A DNA stretch of 64,000 nucleotides from Brucella pseudogrignonensis. Lineage in GTDB: Bacteria > Pseudomonadota > Alphaproteobacteria > Rhizobiales > Rhizobiaceae. Positions 7,895-16,367 of this stretch are shown in pieces; position 1 is the first letter of the stretch; each line of letters opens with the position of its first letter. Location of the stretch: NCBI RefSeq assembly GCF_032190615.1, contig NZ_JAVLAT010000003.1, forward strand, positions 1-64,000, read 5' to 3'. Both the position numbers and the translations under genes were made by a program. A model generated the notes under the pieces. That model was not told the origin of the DNA. It was given only the letters and a program-made list of their open reading frames with translations, and did no database searches.

Positions 7895-9307
7895 TCAGGC
7901 GATCTTTTCTTCTGCCGGTTCATCCTCTGCGCCCGCCGCACGTTCCCATGCAAGTGTGTTGCGACGATAGAGTATGAACAGTAACGCGATAACGGCGGCA
8001 ATGACTGCAACGCCCACCGTACCACCAAGCCAGCTGATTGTTTTGATGATAATATCAGGAACCCACAGGAACCCATCAACCACTGAAGTAATCTGCAAGG
8101 CGTTTTCAGGCAGTTTGAAGCCAGACGACACTGCCGCACTGGTAAAGAGCGGAGCAAGCGCATTGGCTACATAGAATCCAATAGCCAGCGTGATTGTGCC
8201 CACCACAACCATACGGAATACGTTTCCTTTCAGAAGCGGAGCGGTCATAGCAACGATAAAAGGAATCACTGCAAGATCAGCAAACAAGATAACGCGATTG
8301 CCCGGCAGAATGACCGAGAGAATAATTGCGATTGGCACCAGAATAAGTGCTGACGAGATTGCAGCCGGATGACCAATCAGGATGGCCGAATCGAGACCAA
8401 CAAGCAGTTCGCGGTCGCCAGTTCTCTTGCGGACGAACTCTTGCGCTGCATCAGAAACCGGAAGTAAGCCCTCCATCAGGATTTTGACCATGCGTGGCAG
8501 AAGCAGCATCACAGCTGCCAGTGTCATGCCCGTACCAAGTACCTTGGCAAGTACCGTACCGAAGTCGCCCGCATTATAGAATGCGATAAGACCGAGCACG
8601 AGACCGATGATCAGCCCCATAACAACCGGTTCACCAAACACCCCAAAGCGACGTTCGATGGTTTCGGTGTTGATGTTGATCTTGTTGATGCCAGGAATGC
8701 GGTCCATGATCCAGTTGAGCACAATCGCGATTGGCAGGATTTGTGCGGAAGCCAGATGTGGTACGGAAACGCCGGGAATGCCGTAGAACTGCTGCACAGC
8801 GCGCGCCGACCAATCTGCAAACAGCAGAGACAGAGCGGCAACAAGCGCTGCAACAATAATACCGTAAGCGATACTATCGGTTGCGGCCACTACCAGCGAG
8901 CCAACGAAGGCAAAGTGCCAGAAGTTCCATACATCGACATTCAGTGTCCGCGTCCAGCGCATCAGAAGAAGAGCGATGTTGACCAGAATGCCGACTGGAA
9001 TAACCCATAGACCCACGGACGAGCCAAAGGCGATTGCCGCAGCGGAAGGCCAACCCACATCAACGATATCACGCTTAATGCCTGTGTTGGTGACGATTGC
9101 CTGAGCGACTTCACCAATAGAGGTGAACATCAAGCCCAAAACCAGATTAATACCGATGAAAGCGACACCGATGGTGATCGCTGCGCGAAAGGCTTTGCCC
9201 ACCTTGGCGCCAAGAACCACCGCAATAATGAAGATGACGATAGGCAACAGAACCGTTGCCCCAAGCGTATCGACTGCCGTTTTTAGTCCGCTCAGAAACG
9301 CGTCCAT
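7895..9307 (-). CDS. PTS system galactitol-type EIIC permease
   Basis: A membrane permease of 470 residues of the EIIC-GAT family, the channel that moves the polyol across the inner membrane as it is phosphorylated. The N-terminus MDAFLSGLKTAVDTLGATV and the central cytoplasmic motif GVSVPHLASAQILPIA are typical. Roughly ten hydrophobic segments are visible, and the tail is hydrophilic and acidic (AEDEPAEEK). It is the first gene of the minus-strand operon, with a shared-motif site at 9415-9430, 108 bp upstream. GGGGAGGAG precedes the ATG. The substrate is unknown; the context suggests the phosphorylated product feeds the divergent operon at 9585. Confidence 0.9.
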   Translation of the reverse strand: MDAFLSGLKTAVDTLGATVLLPIVIFIIAVVLGAKVGKAFRAAITIGVAFIGINLVLGLMFTSIGEVAQAIVTNTGIKRDIVDVGWPSAAAIAFGSSVGLWVIPVGILVNIALLLMRWTRTLNVDVWNFWHFAFVGSLVVAATDSIAYGIIVAALVAALSLLFADWSARAVQQFYGIPGVSVPHLASAQILPIAIVLNWIMDRIPGINKININTETIERRFGVFGEPVVMGLIIGLVLGLIAFYNAGDFGTVLAKVLGTGMTLAAVMLLLPRMVKILMEGLLPVSDAAQEFVRKRTGDRELLVGLDSAILIGHPAAISSALILVPIAIILSVILPGNRVILFADLAVIPFIVAMTAPLLKGNVFRMVVVGTITLAIGFYVANALAPLFTSAAVSSGFKLPENALQITSVVDGFLWVPDIIIKTISWLGGTVGVAVIAAVIALLFILYRRNTLAWERAAGAEDEPAEEKIA

Positions 9308-9414
9308 TTATTTCTCCTCCCCCCGAAGCACTCCCAACGTGCATCGAGCTCACAGAACGCCATTGTTAGCTCTTACGTATCGACACTTCAAAATATGAGT
9401 TATGCGAAACGGCA

Positions 9415-9430
9415 GAACATTTGTATTCTA
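9415..9430 (+). promoter_or_regulatory. Putative operator, GAACATTTGTATTCTA
   Basis: This 16-mer recurs with one change at 21283-21298, and with one base less on the opposite strand at 9508-9522. All three lie upstream of PTS-island operons. This one is 108 bp before the IIC start. The likely binder is the SorC-family regulator encoded at 14354-15382, but this is inferred from position only. Confidence 0.5.
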
Positions 9431-9507
9431 TAGCAAACTAAAGTTGAATAACAAGATGGCATTTCAATGGGGTCGGCGCGAGATCAAAATGAACACTGGT
9501 ATTGACT

Positions 9508-9522
9508 TAGAAACAAATGTTC
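9508..9522 (-). promoter_or_regulatory. Putative operator, GAACATTTGTTTCTA (minus strand)
   Basis: Same core as the site at 9415, in inverted orientation, 63 bp before the DRL-like gene. A weaker look-alike (GAACACTGGTATT, 9491-9503) sits just beside it. The divergent intergenic region 9308-9584 thus holds one site for each operon, and no gene. Confidence 0.45.
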
Positions 9523-9584
9523 ATTAATCGATAGGGTGTCAGAGGAGACTGCAAACGTATTGCAGAGACGTTCAGGAGGAAACG

Positions 9585-10904
9585 ATGGCAACCAATGTGG
9601 CGTTGACAGGTTTGGCACGCGATATGCAGGCGCGGGCGGACAGCGGGCGACCCATCCGTATCGGGCTGATAGGCTCTGGCGAGATGGGCACTGACATTGT
9701 TACGCGTGTTGCGCATATGCCGGGCATTGAGGTCGGTGCTATCTCCGAGCTGCGTGTTCCTAACGCTCTTAAGGCTGTTGATATTGCGTTTCAGGAAGAA
9801 GGGTATGGCCGCGAGGTTTCGACCGCGTCTGATCTGACCGCCGCGATGGAAGCGCATAAGGTTGCTGTCACCGACAACGCAAATCTTATCCTTGAAAATG
9901 ATCTTATCGATGTTGTGATTGATGCGACTGGCGTTCCGGCTGTTGGTGCCGAGATCGGCCTGCGTGCCATGGAGCATGGCAAGCATCTGGTCATGATGAA
10001 TGTTGAAGCCGATGTGACCATCGGCGCTTATCTAAAAGCTGAAGCGGAGCGCCTTGGCGTCACCTATTCGCTGGGCGCAGGTGACGAGCCATCATCCTGT
10101 ATGGAGCTGATTGAGTTCGTAAGCGCCATGGGCCACCCAATTGTGGCCGCAGGCAAGGGTAAGAATAACCCGCTCAATATTGATGCTGTGCCTGATCAGT
10201 ATATGGAAGAAGCTACCCGCCGTAACATGAACGTGCGTATGCTGGTGGAATTCGTCGATGGTTCAAAAACCATGGTCGAAATGGCTGCCATCGCTAATGC
10301 GACAGGTCTTGTGCCTGATAAAGCCGGTATGCACGGCCCAGCGGCGACGCTTGACCAACTTAATAAGACGCTGATCCCCGAGAAGGATGGCGGCGTACTG
10401 TCAAAGGTTGGTGTTGTTGATTATTCGATCGGAAAAGGCGTTGCGCCGGGCGTGTTTGTTGTCGCCGACATGTCGCATCCACGTATTTCAGAACGGATGG
10501 AAGACCTGAAGATGGGCAAGGGTCCATATTTCACATTCCATCGCCCTTATCACCTGACTTCACTCGAAGTGCCGCTAACCTGCGCCCGTGTTGTTCTTTA
10601 TGGCAAGCCTGACATGGTTCCGCTTTCAAAGCCGGTCGCAGAAGTGGCTGCCGTTGCCAAGAAGGACATGCAGCCGGGTGAAAAGCTCGATGCGATTGGC
10701 GAATATTGCTACCGCGCATGGATCATGACTTCCGGTGAAGCAAGAAGCGCGCATGCGATCCCATGCGGACTGTTGCAGGGTGGCAGTGTGACCAAGCCAA
10801 TCAAAAAAGGCGAACTGATCACTTACGACAACGCGGCTGTAGCTCCCGGCTCCAAGATTGCCGAGCTGCGCGCACGTCAGGACAAGCTCGTTTACGGAGC
10901 GTGA
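9585..10904 (+). CDS. Homoserine-dehydrogenase-like oxidoreductase with SAF domain (DRL family)
   Basis: A protein of 439 residues. The N-terminal Rossmann fold has IGLIGSGEMG (about 24-33). A central catalytic region of the homoserine-dehydrogenase superfamily follows (SLGAGDEPSSCMELIEF, GKGKNNPLNIDAV). A C-terminal SAF domain runs over about 360-439 (AKKDMQPGEKLDAIGE, PIKKGELITYDN). This is the COG4091 layout. From established knowledge, the Brucella member DRL is a DXP reductoisomerase-like enzyme converting DXP to MEP with NADPH; other members are uncharacterised. AGGAGGAAACG precedes the ATG. It heads a plus-strand operon with E1alpha, E1beta and E2 of an acetoin-dehydrogenase-like complex, 12 bp ahead of E1alpha. 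In this setting a catabolic role, MEP-like phosphate to DXP, is plausible. A biosynthetic DXR substitute, or an unrelated dehydrogenase activity, cannot be excluded. Confidence 0.8.
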   Translation: MATNVALTGLARDMQARADSGRPIRIGLIGSGEMGTDIVTRVAHMPGIEVGAISELRVPNALKAVDIAFQEEGYGREVSTASDLTAAMEAHKVAVTDNANLILENDLIDVVIDATGVPAVGAEIGLRAMEHGKHLVMMNVEADVTIGAYLKAEAERLGVTYSLGAGDEPSSCMELIEFVSAMGHPIVAAGKGKNNPLNIDAVPDQYMEEATRRNMNVRMLVEFVDGSKTMVEMAAIANATGLVPDKAGMHGPAATLDQLNKTLIPEKDGGVLSKVGVVDYSIGKGVAPGVFVVADMSHPRISERMEDLKMGKGPYFTFHRPYHLTSLEVPLTCARVVLYGKPDMVPLSKPVAEVAAVAKKDMQPGEKLDAIGEYCYRAWIMTSGEARSAHAIPCGLLQGGSVTKPIKKGELITYDNAAVAPGSKIAELRARQDKLVYGA

Positions 10905-10916
10905 GGACAAAACATC

Positions 10917-11954
10917 ATGGTTCAAGCCAAAAAAGTCGAACCGCAGGATACGGGCGACCGTCATAACTTGCCTTATGCCTTCCGCACCTATTCGCCGGAG
11001 CAACTGAAAGAAGCACTGCATAAGATGTATCTCATCCGCCGCTTTGAAGAAGGCGCGGAAGAAAGCTACACGCGTGGTCTCATTCACGGAACAATGCATC
11101 TTTCCATTGGTCAGGAAGCGAGTGCAATGGGATCGTGCCTGCCGCTCAATGATGATGACATGATCACCTCGACCCATCGCGGCCATGGTCATTGCATCGC
11201 CAAGGGCGCAGACGTGAAACGTATGTTTGCTGAGTTTTTTGGCAAGGAAACCGGTTATTGCAAAGGCCGTGGCGGCTCGATGCACATTGCTGATGTTTCC
11301 AAGGGAAATCTCGGCGCAAACGGTATTGTCGGTGGCGGTATTCCGATTGCTGTTGGTGCTGCCCTTTCTGCCAAGAAGCAGAAAAACGGCAAGGTTGTCG
11401 TGTCTTTCTTTGGTGACGGTGCGAATAATGAGGGCGCTTTTCATGAAGCGCTCAATATGGCCTCTGTCTGGAAGCTACCAGTCGTTTTCATCTGTGAAAA
11501 CAATGGCTATGGCATGTCCACATCGACCAAGCGCTCGACGGCAGTTGCCAATGTGGCTGATCGTGCGTCTGCCTACAACATGCCGGGCGTGATCGTAGAC
11601 GGTAACAATCTGTCGGAAGTGGCAGAGGCCGTCAACGAAGCAAGTGAGCGTGCACGACGCGGTGATGGCCCGACGCTGATTGAAAACAAAACATACCGCA
11701 TTCGTGGTCATTCCAAGAGCGATCGCAACCGCTATCGCACCAAGGAAGAAATTGAGCATTGGCAGAATGATCGCGATCCAATCGCGCATTTTGAGGCCGA
11801 CTTGAAAGCCTATGGCTTCATCAATGACGCCGAGATCGAGGCAATTCGTGCTGAGGTGGAAAAGGAAATCGCTGATGCGATTGAATTCGCCAAGAACAGC
11901 CCGGCGCCTGATCTTACCAACCTTACCCGCGACGTTTACACGGATGATATTTGA
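10917..11954 (+). CDS. Thiamine-diphosphate-dependent dehydrogenase E1 alpha, acetoin-dehydrogenase type
   Basis: A 345-residue E1-alpha subunit. The thiamine-diphosphate motif runs from [13 protein letters not shown] to FICENN (about 167-197). The substrate-side histidines appear in [13 protein letters not shown] and the phosphorylation-loop region in [13 protein letters not shown]. It is closest in layout to AcoA/PdhA. With E1-beta it should decarboxylate a 2-oxoacid or, as in acetoin dehydrogenase, cleave a ketol, leaving a hydroxyethyl group that is passed to lipoyl-E2. GAGGACAAAACATC precedes the start. It lies between the DRL-like gene and E1-beta. The gene after E1-beta is an AcoC-type hydrolase-fused E2, which argues for ketol cleavage rather than pyruvate oxidation. 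Confidence 0.88.
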   Translation: MVQAKKVEPQDTGDRHNLPYAFRTYSPEQLKEALHKMYLIRRFEEGAEESYTRGLIHGTMHLSIGQEASAMGSCLPLNDDDMITSTHRGHGHCIAKGADVKRMFAEFFGKETGYCKGRGGSMHIADVSKGNLGANGIVGGGIPIAVGAALSAKKQKNGKVVVSFFGDGANNEGAFHEALNMASVWKLPVVFICENNGYGMSTSTKRSTAVANVADRASAYNMPGVIVDGNNLSEVAEAVNEASERARRGDGPTLIENKTYRIRGHSKSDRNRYRTKEEIEHWQNDRDPIAHFEADLKAYGFINDAEIEAIRAEVEKEIADAIEFAKNSPAPDLTNLTRDVYTDDI

Positions 11955-11956
11955 AC

Positions 11957-12955
11957 ATGGACACGACAATCCGTGAGTTGAGCTATTCGCAAGCCATTCA
12001 GGAAGCAATGGCAATTGCCATGGAACGCGACGACCGCGTATTCCTGATGGGTGAAGATATTGGCGTCTATGGCGGCGCATTTCAGGTGACAGGTGATCTG
12101 GTGCATCGCTTTGGCGAAGACCGGGTTATGGACACGCCGATTTCAGAACTGGGCGGGGCAGGTGTTGCTGTCGGTGCCGCGCTGACCGGAATGCGTCCGA
12201 TTTTTGAGTTTCAGTTTTCCGACTTCGCAGCCCTCGCGATGGAGCAGATCGTTAATCAGGCCGCGAAAATCCGCTACATGCTCGGTGGTGCAGTTTCAGT
12301 GCCACTGGTTATGCGCTTTCCGGCTGGGTCGGGAACGGGGGCTGCTGCACAGCACAGCCAGAGCCTTGAAGCATGGCTTGGCCATGTGCCGGGTCTCAAG
12401 GTTTTGCAGCCTTCGACGCCTTATGATGCCAAGGGCATGTTGCTTGCAGCCGTTGAAGACCCTGACCCCGTCATGATTTTCGAGCATAAGCTGCTCTACA
12501 AGACCAAAGGTCCTGTTCCTGAAGGCTTCTACACCGTGCCAATCGGCAAGGCAGAAGTGGTTCGTGAAGGCCGTGATCTGACGATTGTTGCAACGGCAAT
12601 CATGGTGCACAAGGCCCTTGATGCCGCCGCTGAACTTGCCAAGGAAGGTATTGATGTTGAAGTGATCGACTTGCGCACTGTGCGTCCGATTGATCGTGAA
12701 ACCATCATTAAAAGCGTCAAGAAAACGTCAAAGCTCCTTTGCGTTTATGAAGCGGTCAAGACGCTTGGTATCGGTGCTGAAATCTCTGCAATCGTCGCTG
12801 AAAGTGACGCGTTCGATTACCTCGATGCGCCGATTGTGCGTCTGGGCGGAGCTGAAACGCCAATTCCTTATAATCCTGATCTTGAACGCGCGACCGTTCC
12901 GCAGGTGCCTGATATCCTGAAAAGCGCTCGTGATCTGGCCAAAGGAGTGCGCTGA
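11957..12955 (+). CDS. Thiamine-diphosphate-dependent dehydrogenase E1 beta, acetoin-dehydrogenase type
   Basis: An E1-beta subunit of about 332 residues. Conserved stretches include [35 protein letters not shown] and, in the C-terminal transketolase domain, [17 protein letters not shown]. It forms the heterotetramer with E1-alpha and contributes to the cofactor pocket. The E1-alpha stop is at 11952-11954. I take the ATG at 11957 as the start, though a TTG at 11951 overlapping that stop is also possible. E2 follows after 2 bp, so the three genes are tightly coupled. No E3 (dihydrolipoamide dehydrogenase) gene is present, so that subunit would have to come from elsewhere. Confidence 0.88.
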   Translation: MDTTIRELSYSQAIQEAMAIAMERDDRVFLMGEDIGVYGGAFQVTGDLVHRFGEDRVMDTPISELGGAGVAVGAALTGMRPIFEFQFSDFAALAMEQIVNQAAKIRYMLGGAVSVPLVMRFPAGSGTGAAAQHSQSLEAWLGHVPGLKVLQPSTPYDAKGMLLAAVEDPDPVMIFEHKLLYKTKGPVPEGFYTVPIGKAEVVREGRDLTIVATAIMVHKALDAAAELAKEGIDVEVIDLRTVRPIDRETIIKSVKKTSKLLCVYEAVKTLGIGAEISAIVAESDAFDYLDAPIVRLGGAETPIPYNPDLERATVPQVPDILKSARDLAKGVR

Positions 12956-12957
12956 CC

Positions 12958-14298
12958 ATGGCTGTGGAAGTCATTCTCCCCAAGGTCGATATGGATATGG
13001 AGACGGGGCAGATTTCGCGTTGGTTTGCCAAGGATGGCGATACCGTCACGAAAGGCCAGCTTCTCTTTGAAATTGAGACTGACAAGGCGGCGATGGAAGT
13101 CGATGCTCCAGCATCCGGTATCATCGCAGATATTACTGCTGAGGAAGGGGCTGTTGTCCCCGTCGGTCAAGCTGTCGCCTGGATTTATGCTGAAGGTGAA
13201 GAGCGTAACGGCAAGTCAACACCCGTTGTTGAAGAGCCCGTTGCTGCTGCACCCGTAGAAACCGTCATTGAACCGGTCGCTTTAAAACAGGTTGAACCAA
13301 AATCCTCCCAGGACTTTGAGCCAAGTTCAGCCAATGATGTGCGGGCAACACCGCTCGCCCGTCGGCTTGCACGTGAAGCTGGTATTGATCTCAAGTCCGT
13401 TCAAGGCTCAGGCCCGAAAGGTCGTGTGCAGAAAAAGGATGTTGAAGGCAATATCAGCATTGCGAAGCCAGTAGCTGCTGCGGTTGCGGTTAAACCGCCA
13501 GTGAGAAACGCTGCTGAACCAATCGCTCCGGCACTGCTTAATGCAGTCTGGTTGCGTGAGGGTGATGCAGGCCGCTTGCCGATCGTTCTGATCCACGGTT
13601 ATGCGGCGGATCTCAATTCGTGGCGTGGATTGTTTGCCGGTGCGTCGCTCGGTCATCCGATCCTTGCACTCGATCTTCCGGGACACGGCAATTCACCACG
13701 CGCCATTCCTGCAAGCATTGACGACATTGCCGCAAGCGTTGAAGCAACGCTCGCATCACTGCATGTATCAGCTTGCGTGCTCGTTGGGCATTCGCTTGGT
13801 GGTGCGGTCGCGACTGTTACAGCAGCCCGCGGTGTTGTCGATGTGCGCTCATTGCTGCTCATAGCGTCGGGCGGTCTCGGACCACAGGTCAATGGCGCAT
13901 TTATAACGGGTCTCATCGGCGCAAAAAGTGAAGCCAGCATCGTTCCCTGGCTTAAAGTGCTTGTTGCTGATGAAAGTCATCTGACAAAGCCGTTCATCAA
14001 TGCAACCGTTGCTCAGGCTGCTGATACAGAACTGCGCGATACGCAAGAAGCTATTGGTGCGCGGTTTTTTGCTGATGGCACACAGACCTTTGAGGTGCGC
14101 TCGAGCATTGCTTCGCTTGCCATGCCTGTGCGGCTTATCTTCGGAGCGGAGGACCGTGTTATCCCGGTCACTCACGCGCATGGTCTGCCGGGTAAAGTGG
14201 GTGTCCATATCTTCGCAGGTTGTGGACATATGCCACAAATCGAAGAGCGGGCTGCTGTGCTGCAAATCCTGAAAGAATGCGCAGCCGCAGCTAATTAA
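12958..14298 (+). CDS. AcoC-like lipoyl/E3-binding protein fused to an alpha/beta-hydrolase
   Basis: A protein of 446 residues in three parts. The N-terminal lipoyl domain has its lipoylation lysine K43 in IETDKAAMEVDAPASG. An E3-binding domain follows at about 120-160 (TPLARRLAREAGIDLKSVQG). The C-terminal alpha/beta-hydrolase has HGYAADLNSW, the nucleophile elbow GHSLGGAVA with S279, and acid and histidine candidates in FGAEDRVIP and AGCGHMPQIE. The normal CoA-acyltransferase core of pyruvate dehydrogenase E2 is absent. This lipoyl-hydrolase fusion is the layout of acetoin-dehydrogenase E2 (AcoC), so the complex most likely cleaves a ketol. Last gene of the operon, followed by a strong terminator. 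Confidence 0.88.
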   Translation: MAVEVILPKVDMDMETGQISRWFAKDGDTVTKGQLLFEIETDKAAMEVDAPASGIIADITAEEGAVVPVGQAVAWIYAEGEERNGKSTPVVEEPVAAAPVETVIEPVALKQVEPKSSQDFEPSSANDVRATPLARRLAREAGIDLKSVQGSGPKGRVQKKDVEGNISIAKPVAAAVAVKPPVRNAAEPIAPALLNAVWLREGDAGRLPIVLIHGYAADLNSWRGLFAGASLGHPILALDLPGHGNSPRAIPASIDDIAASVEATLASLHVSACVLVGHSLGGAVATVTAARGVVDVRSLLLIASGGLGPQVNGAFITGLIGAKSEASIVPWLKVLVADESHLTKPFINATVAQAADTELRDTQEAIGARFFADGTQTFEVRSSIASLAMPVRLIFGAEDRVIPVTHAHGLPGKVGVHIFAGCGHMPQIEERAAVLQILKECAAAAN

Positions 14299-14315
14299 TA
14301 CCGGCCTAAAGCAAT

Positions 14316-14349
14316 AAAAAGCGCATCGTTTAGTAACGATGCGCTTTTT
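14316..14349. terminator. Bidirectional intrinsic terminator
   Basis: A perfect 15-bp stem (AAAAAGCGCATCGTT and its complement) closes a 4-base loop and ends in a T run on either strand. It lies between the convergent E2 gene (plus strand) and SorC regulator gene (minus strand). Confidence 0.9.
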
Positions 14350-14353
14350 GGTC

Positions 14354-15382
14354 TTAGTGGGATGTTGCTTTGTCTTTCAACATCTGCGCGGCACTTTCTT
14401 CATCGGTGATGAGGACAGTTGGTTTGAGCAGTTCTACAGCACCCAGCAGCGCGGCGATCTTCTCTTTGCCACCTGATGTAAGAATACGTTGTGGCGTCTT
14501 CTGAAGGCTTTCAATTTTGGCTGACATGACACGGTCATGCACCGGATCATCAACGATTTTGCCGTTTATATCGTAAAAGTGAAACAGAACGTCTCCGACC
14601 GCACCATTGTCGATCAACGACAGTTTCTGCGCCTCGCCGATCAGCCCGACACGGTAAGATGTACTGCTTGCGGTTTGAATATCACCAACGCTGAGCAGGA
14701 CCATGTCAAGTTGCTCCGCCATATCCAGCACGGTATTCAGCCCACAACGTTCGATAAGAGCGGTACGCGTTTCTTTGCTGTCGACCAGAGCAGGGGCGGG
14801 GATCAGATAGCCTTCCCCTTGAAAAATCTGCGCAAATTGCCAGGCAAATTCCGGTGGGTTCGAACGCCGTGGCTGCACAATACCACCTAGCAACGAGATA
14901 ACTTTCAGGTCATTGAGCGGACGCGCACCGATATGTTGCAGGGTGTTGGAAAGGGTACGTCCCCAGCCTACACCGATTGTCATGCCGTGCTGTACTCTCT
15001 CCGAAAGGTAGGCGCCGGTCGCTGCACTGATCGGCGGGATAGGATCAATATCCGCGGAAGAGAGCGGCGCAACGATGGCGCGCTCAAGTCCAAATGTCTT
15101 TTCAAGCTCGACTTCAAGCGCTGTCAGACTGGCCAGCTTGCCTTCGATGGTAATTTTCACTTCATTGCGGGCGCGGGCATCTGCAAGAAGGCGAACGATT
15201 GTGACACGGCCAACACCAAGTGCTTCCGCGATGTCATTCTGCGTCATCTGCTCGACATAATACATCCATGCAGCGCGCGTTCTCAGCCGGCTTGTACGAT
15301 TTTCCGCAGCCACACCTTCCGAGCCAATGATGAGGTCTGCTGCTTCCGGATTTTTCTGCGTCTTCTTGCCGGCTTTTTTCAA
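14354..15382 (-). CDS. SorC-family sugar-binding transcriptional regulator (PTS island)
   Basis: A protein of 342 residues. The N-terminal HTH (MTQNDIAEALGVGRVTIVRLLADAR, residues about 46-70) is followed by the SorC effector domain, with GMTIGVGWGRTLSNTLQ, LISLLGGIVQPRR and a C-terminal ILTSGGKEKIAALLGA. Members sense phosphorylated sugars and act as repressors or activators. Sitting between the ketol-cleavage operon and the HPr-EI/Srl operon, it is the obvious candidate for binding the GAACATTTGT motif that precedes three operons of the island. The first ~35 residues are Lys/Glu-rich and atypical; internal starts exist but lack an obvious advantage. Confidence 0.87.
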   Translation of the reverse strand: MKKAGKKTQKNPEAADLIIGSEGVAAENRTSRLRTRAAWMYYVEQMTQNDIAEALGVGRVTIVRLLADARARNEVKITIEGKLASLTALEVELEKTFGLERAIVAPLSSADIDPIPPISAATGAYLSERVQHGMTIGVGWGRTLSNTLQHIGARPLNDLKVISLLGGIVQPRRSNPPEFAWQFAQIFQGEGYLIPAPALVDSKETRTALIERCGLNTVLDMAEQLDMVLLSVGDIQTASSTSYRVGLIGEAQKLSLIDNGAVGDVLFHFYDINGKIVDDPVHDRVMSAKIESLQKTPQRILTSGGKEKIAALLGAVELLKPTVLITDEESAAQMLKDKATSH

Positions 15383-15529
15383 AACTATCCCTCAAATTAA
15401 TAGCAAAATACAGTGTTATTGAAGTGGTGGTCTTCTTGTTAAACTATTGCTTTTCCATGTGAACGCAAACAATAATTCCTATGCATTGCCTATTCTGTTA
15501 TCATGGCGGCCTCGGTGAGGAAAACGAAT

Positions 15530-16315
15530 ATGTTACGCATAATTTCAGAAGATATTGCAGTCAATTTGAAGGACCGTCTGCGTGAGGTCCGATATATGAT
15601 CCGACGCAATCGTGATGAAGGTTTGCGTGCGGAACAGGCCTCATCGCGTCCCGGTGAAATTGTTTCTCCCGAACTGCTACTGGGCCATGCGGCCAGTGTG
15701 ATGGACAAAGCTCTGACTACCGCCGAAACGATTTCGATATCGCTGATTTCATCCGATCCAAAGGTTCATAGTGGTGCGCCTCGTGTGAAGAGCATTGCGA
15801 TTTACTTTGGTGGGTCGGCAGAGGGTGTGCGGGCTTTCCGCAAAGATATGTATTATCTCACCAAGGAGGTGCTGCGACGGCACCAGTTGCAGAATGTGCT
15901 GATTCAGGAAGCGGTCTTTGTCACAGTTCATGACAGGCTGGTACGGAACCACACTGCGTTGCTCAAAAACGCGTTTGCGGGAGAAGCTGGGGAGAACAGA
16001 ATAGGCGCGACGGCAAAAGTCATCGCCACGATGTTTAAACAGCTGCTTTTGGAAAGACCTGTGCGGTTTATTTCGATGGAGGGCAACCGCGATCCGCAGG
16101 CTTTGCGCCGGTTTGAAATATCCTGTTTTGCCGCCGTCAGTCTTGCCTGTGGTTTGATGACGTTGAAACCTGCTGATCTCGCGGGCACTGATCCTTTGGA
16201 AAGCGCTATTCTGGCATTGGACGTGCGGCAGGAGCGCCTCATGCAGGCAGCAGAAAAACGCGATCAATCGCAGCTCGAAGTCCTGTTTCAGACACTGCTT
16301 GCCCATCTTCCATAA
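15530..16315 (+). CDS. Unrecognised protein in the PTS island
   Basis: About 261 residues from the ATG at 15530, which follows GGTGAGGAAAACGAAT; an ATG at 15503 in the same frame lacks a ribosome binding site. I do not recognise a family. It appears soluble, mixed alpha/beta, with basic N-terminal helices (DRLREVRYMIRRNRDEG). A distinctive central segment reads KSIAIYFGGSAEGVRAF and a C-terminal helical part runs to LEVLFQTLLAHLP. No signal peptide or clear membrane segment is evident. It is transcribed divergently from the SorC gene and converges on the HPr-EI gene, separated by a terminator. Its position suggests a function connected with the polyol pathway or its control. Codon use matches its neighbours, so it is very likely a real gene. 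Confidence 0.7.
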   Translation: MLRIISEDIAVNLKDRLREVRYMIRRNRDEGLRAEQASSRPGEIVSPELLLGHAASVMDKALTTAETISISLISSDPKVHSGAPRVKSIAIYFGGSAEGVRAFRKDMYYLTKEVLRRHQLQNVLIQEAVFVTVHDRLVRNHTALLKNAFAGEAGENRIGATAKVIATMFKQLLLERPVRFISMEGNRDPQALRRFEISCFAAVSLACGLMTLKPADLAGTDPLESAILALDVRQERLMQAAEKRDQSQLEVLFQTLLAHLP

Positions 16316-16318
16316 TAG

Positions 16319-16344
16319 AAAACCCGGATCATGATCCGGGTTTT
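16319..16344. terminator. Bidirectional intrinsic terminator
   Basis: A self-complementary AAAACCCGGATC / GATCCGGGTTTT hairpin lies between the convergent gene at 15530 (plus strand) and the HPr-EI gene (minus strand). It has T-runs in both directions. Confidence 0.85.
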
Positions 16345-16367
16345 AATGTTCGCATTGCGAACGCAGT

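Noticed and set aside
6982..9307. Galactitol utilisation operon
   Set aside because: The IIA/IIB/IIC proteins match the galactitol family, but no galactitol-1-phosphate dehydrogenase or tagatose-bisphosphate aldolase is present. The family name is kept only as a structural description.
9585..10904. Flagellar FlgA-like or antifreeze-like protein, because of the SAF domain
   Set aside because: The SAF part is only the C-terminal ~80 residues; the rest is a Rossmann oxidoreductase, so a flagellar or sialic-acid role is not supported.
9585..14298. Simple acetoin catabolism operon
   Set aside because: The E1/E2 architecture fits acetoin dehydrogenase, but the operon begins with a DRL-type oxidoreductase, shares a motif with two PTS operons, and lacks an acoR-like sigma-54 activator and an acoX gene. 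Acetoin alone would not need a PTS.
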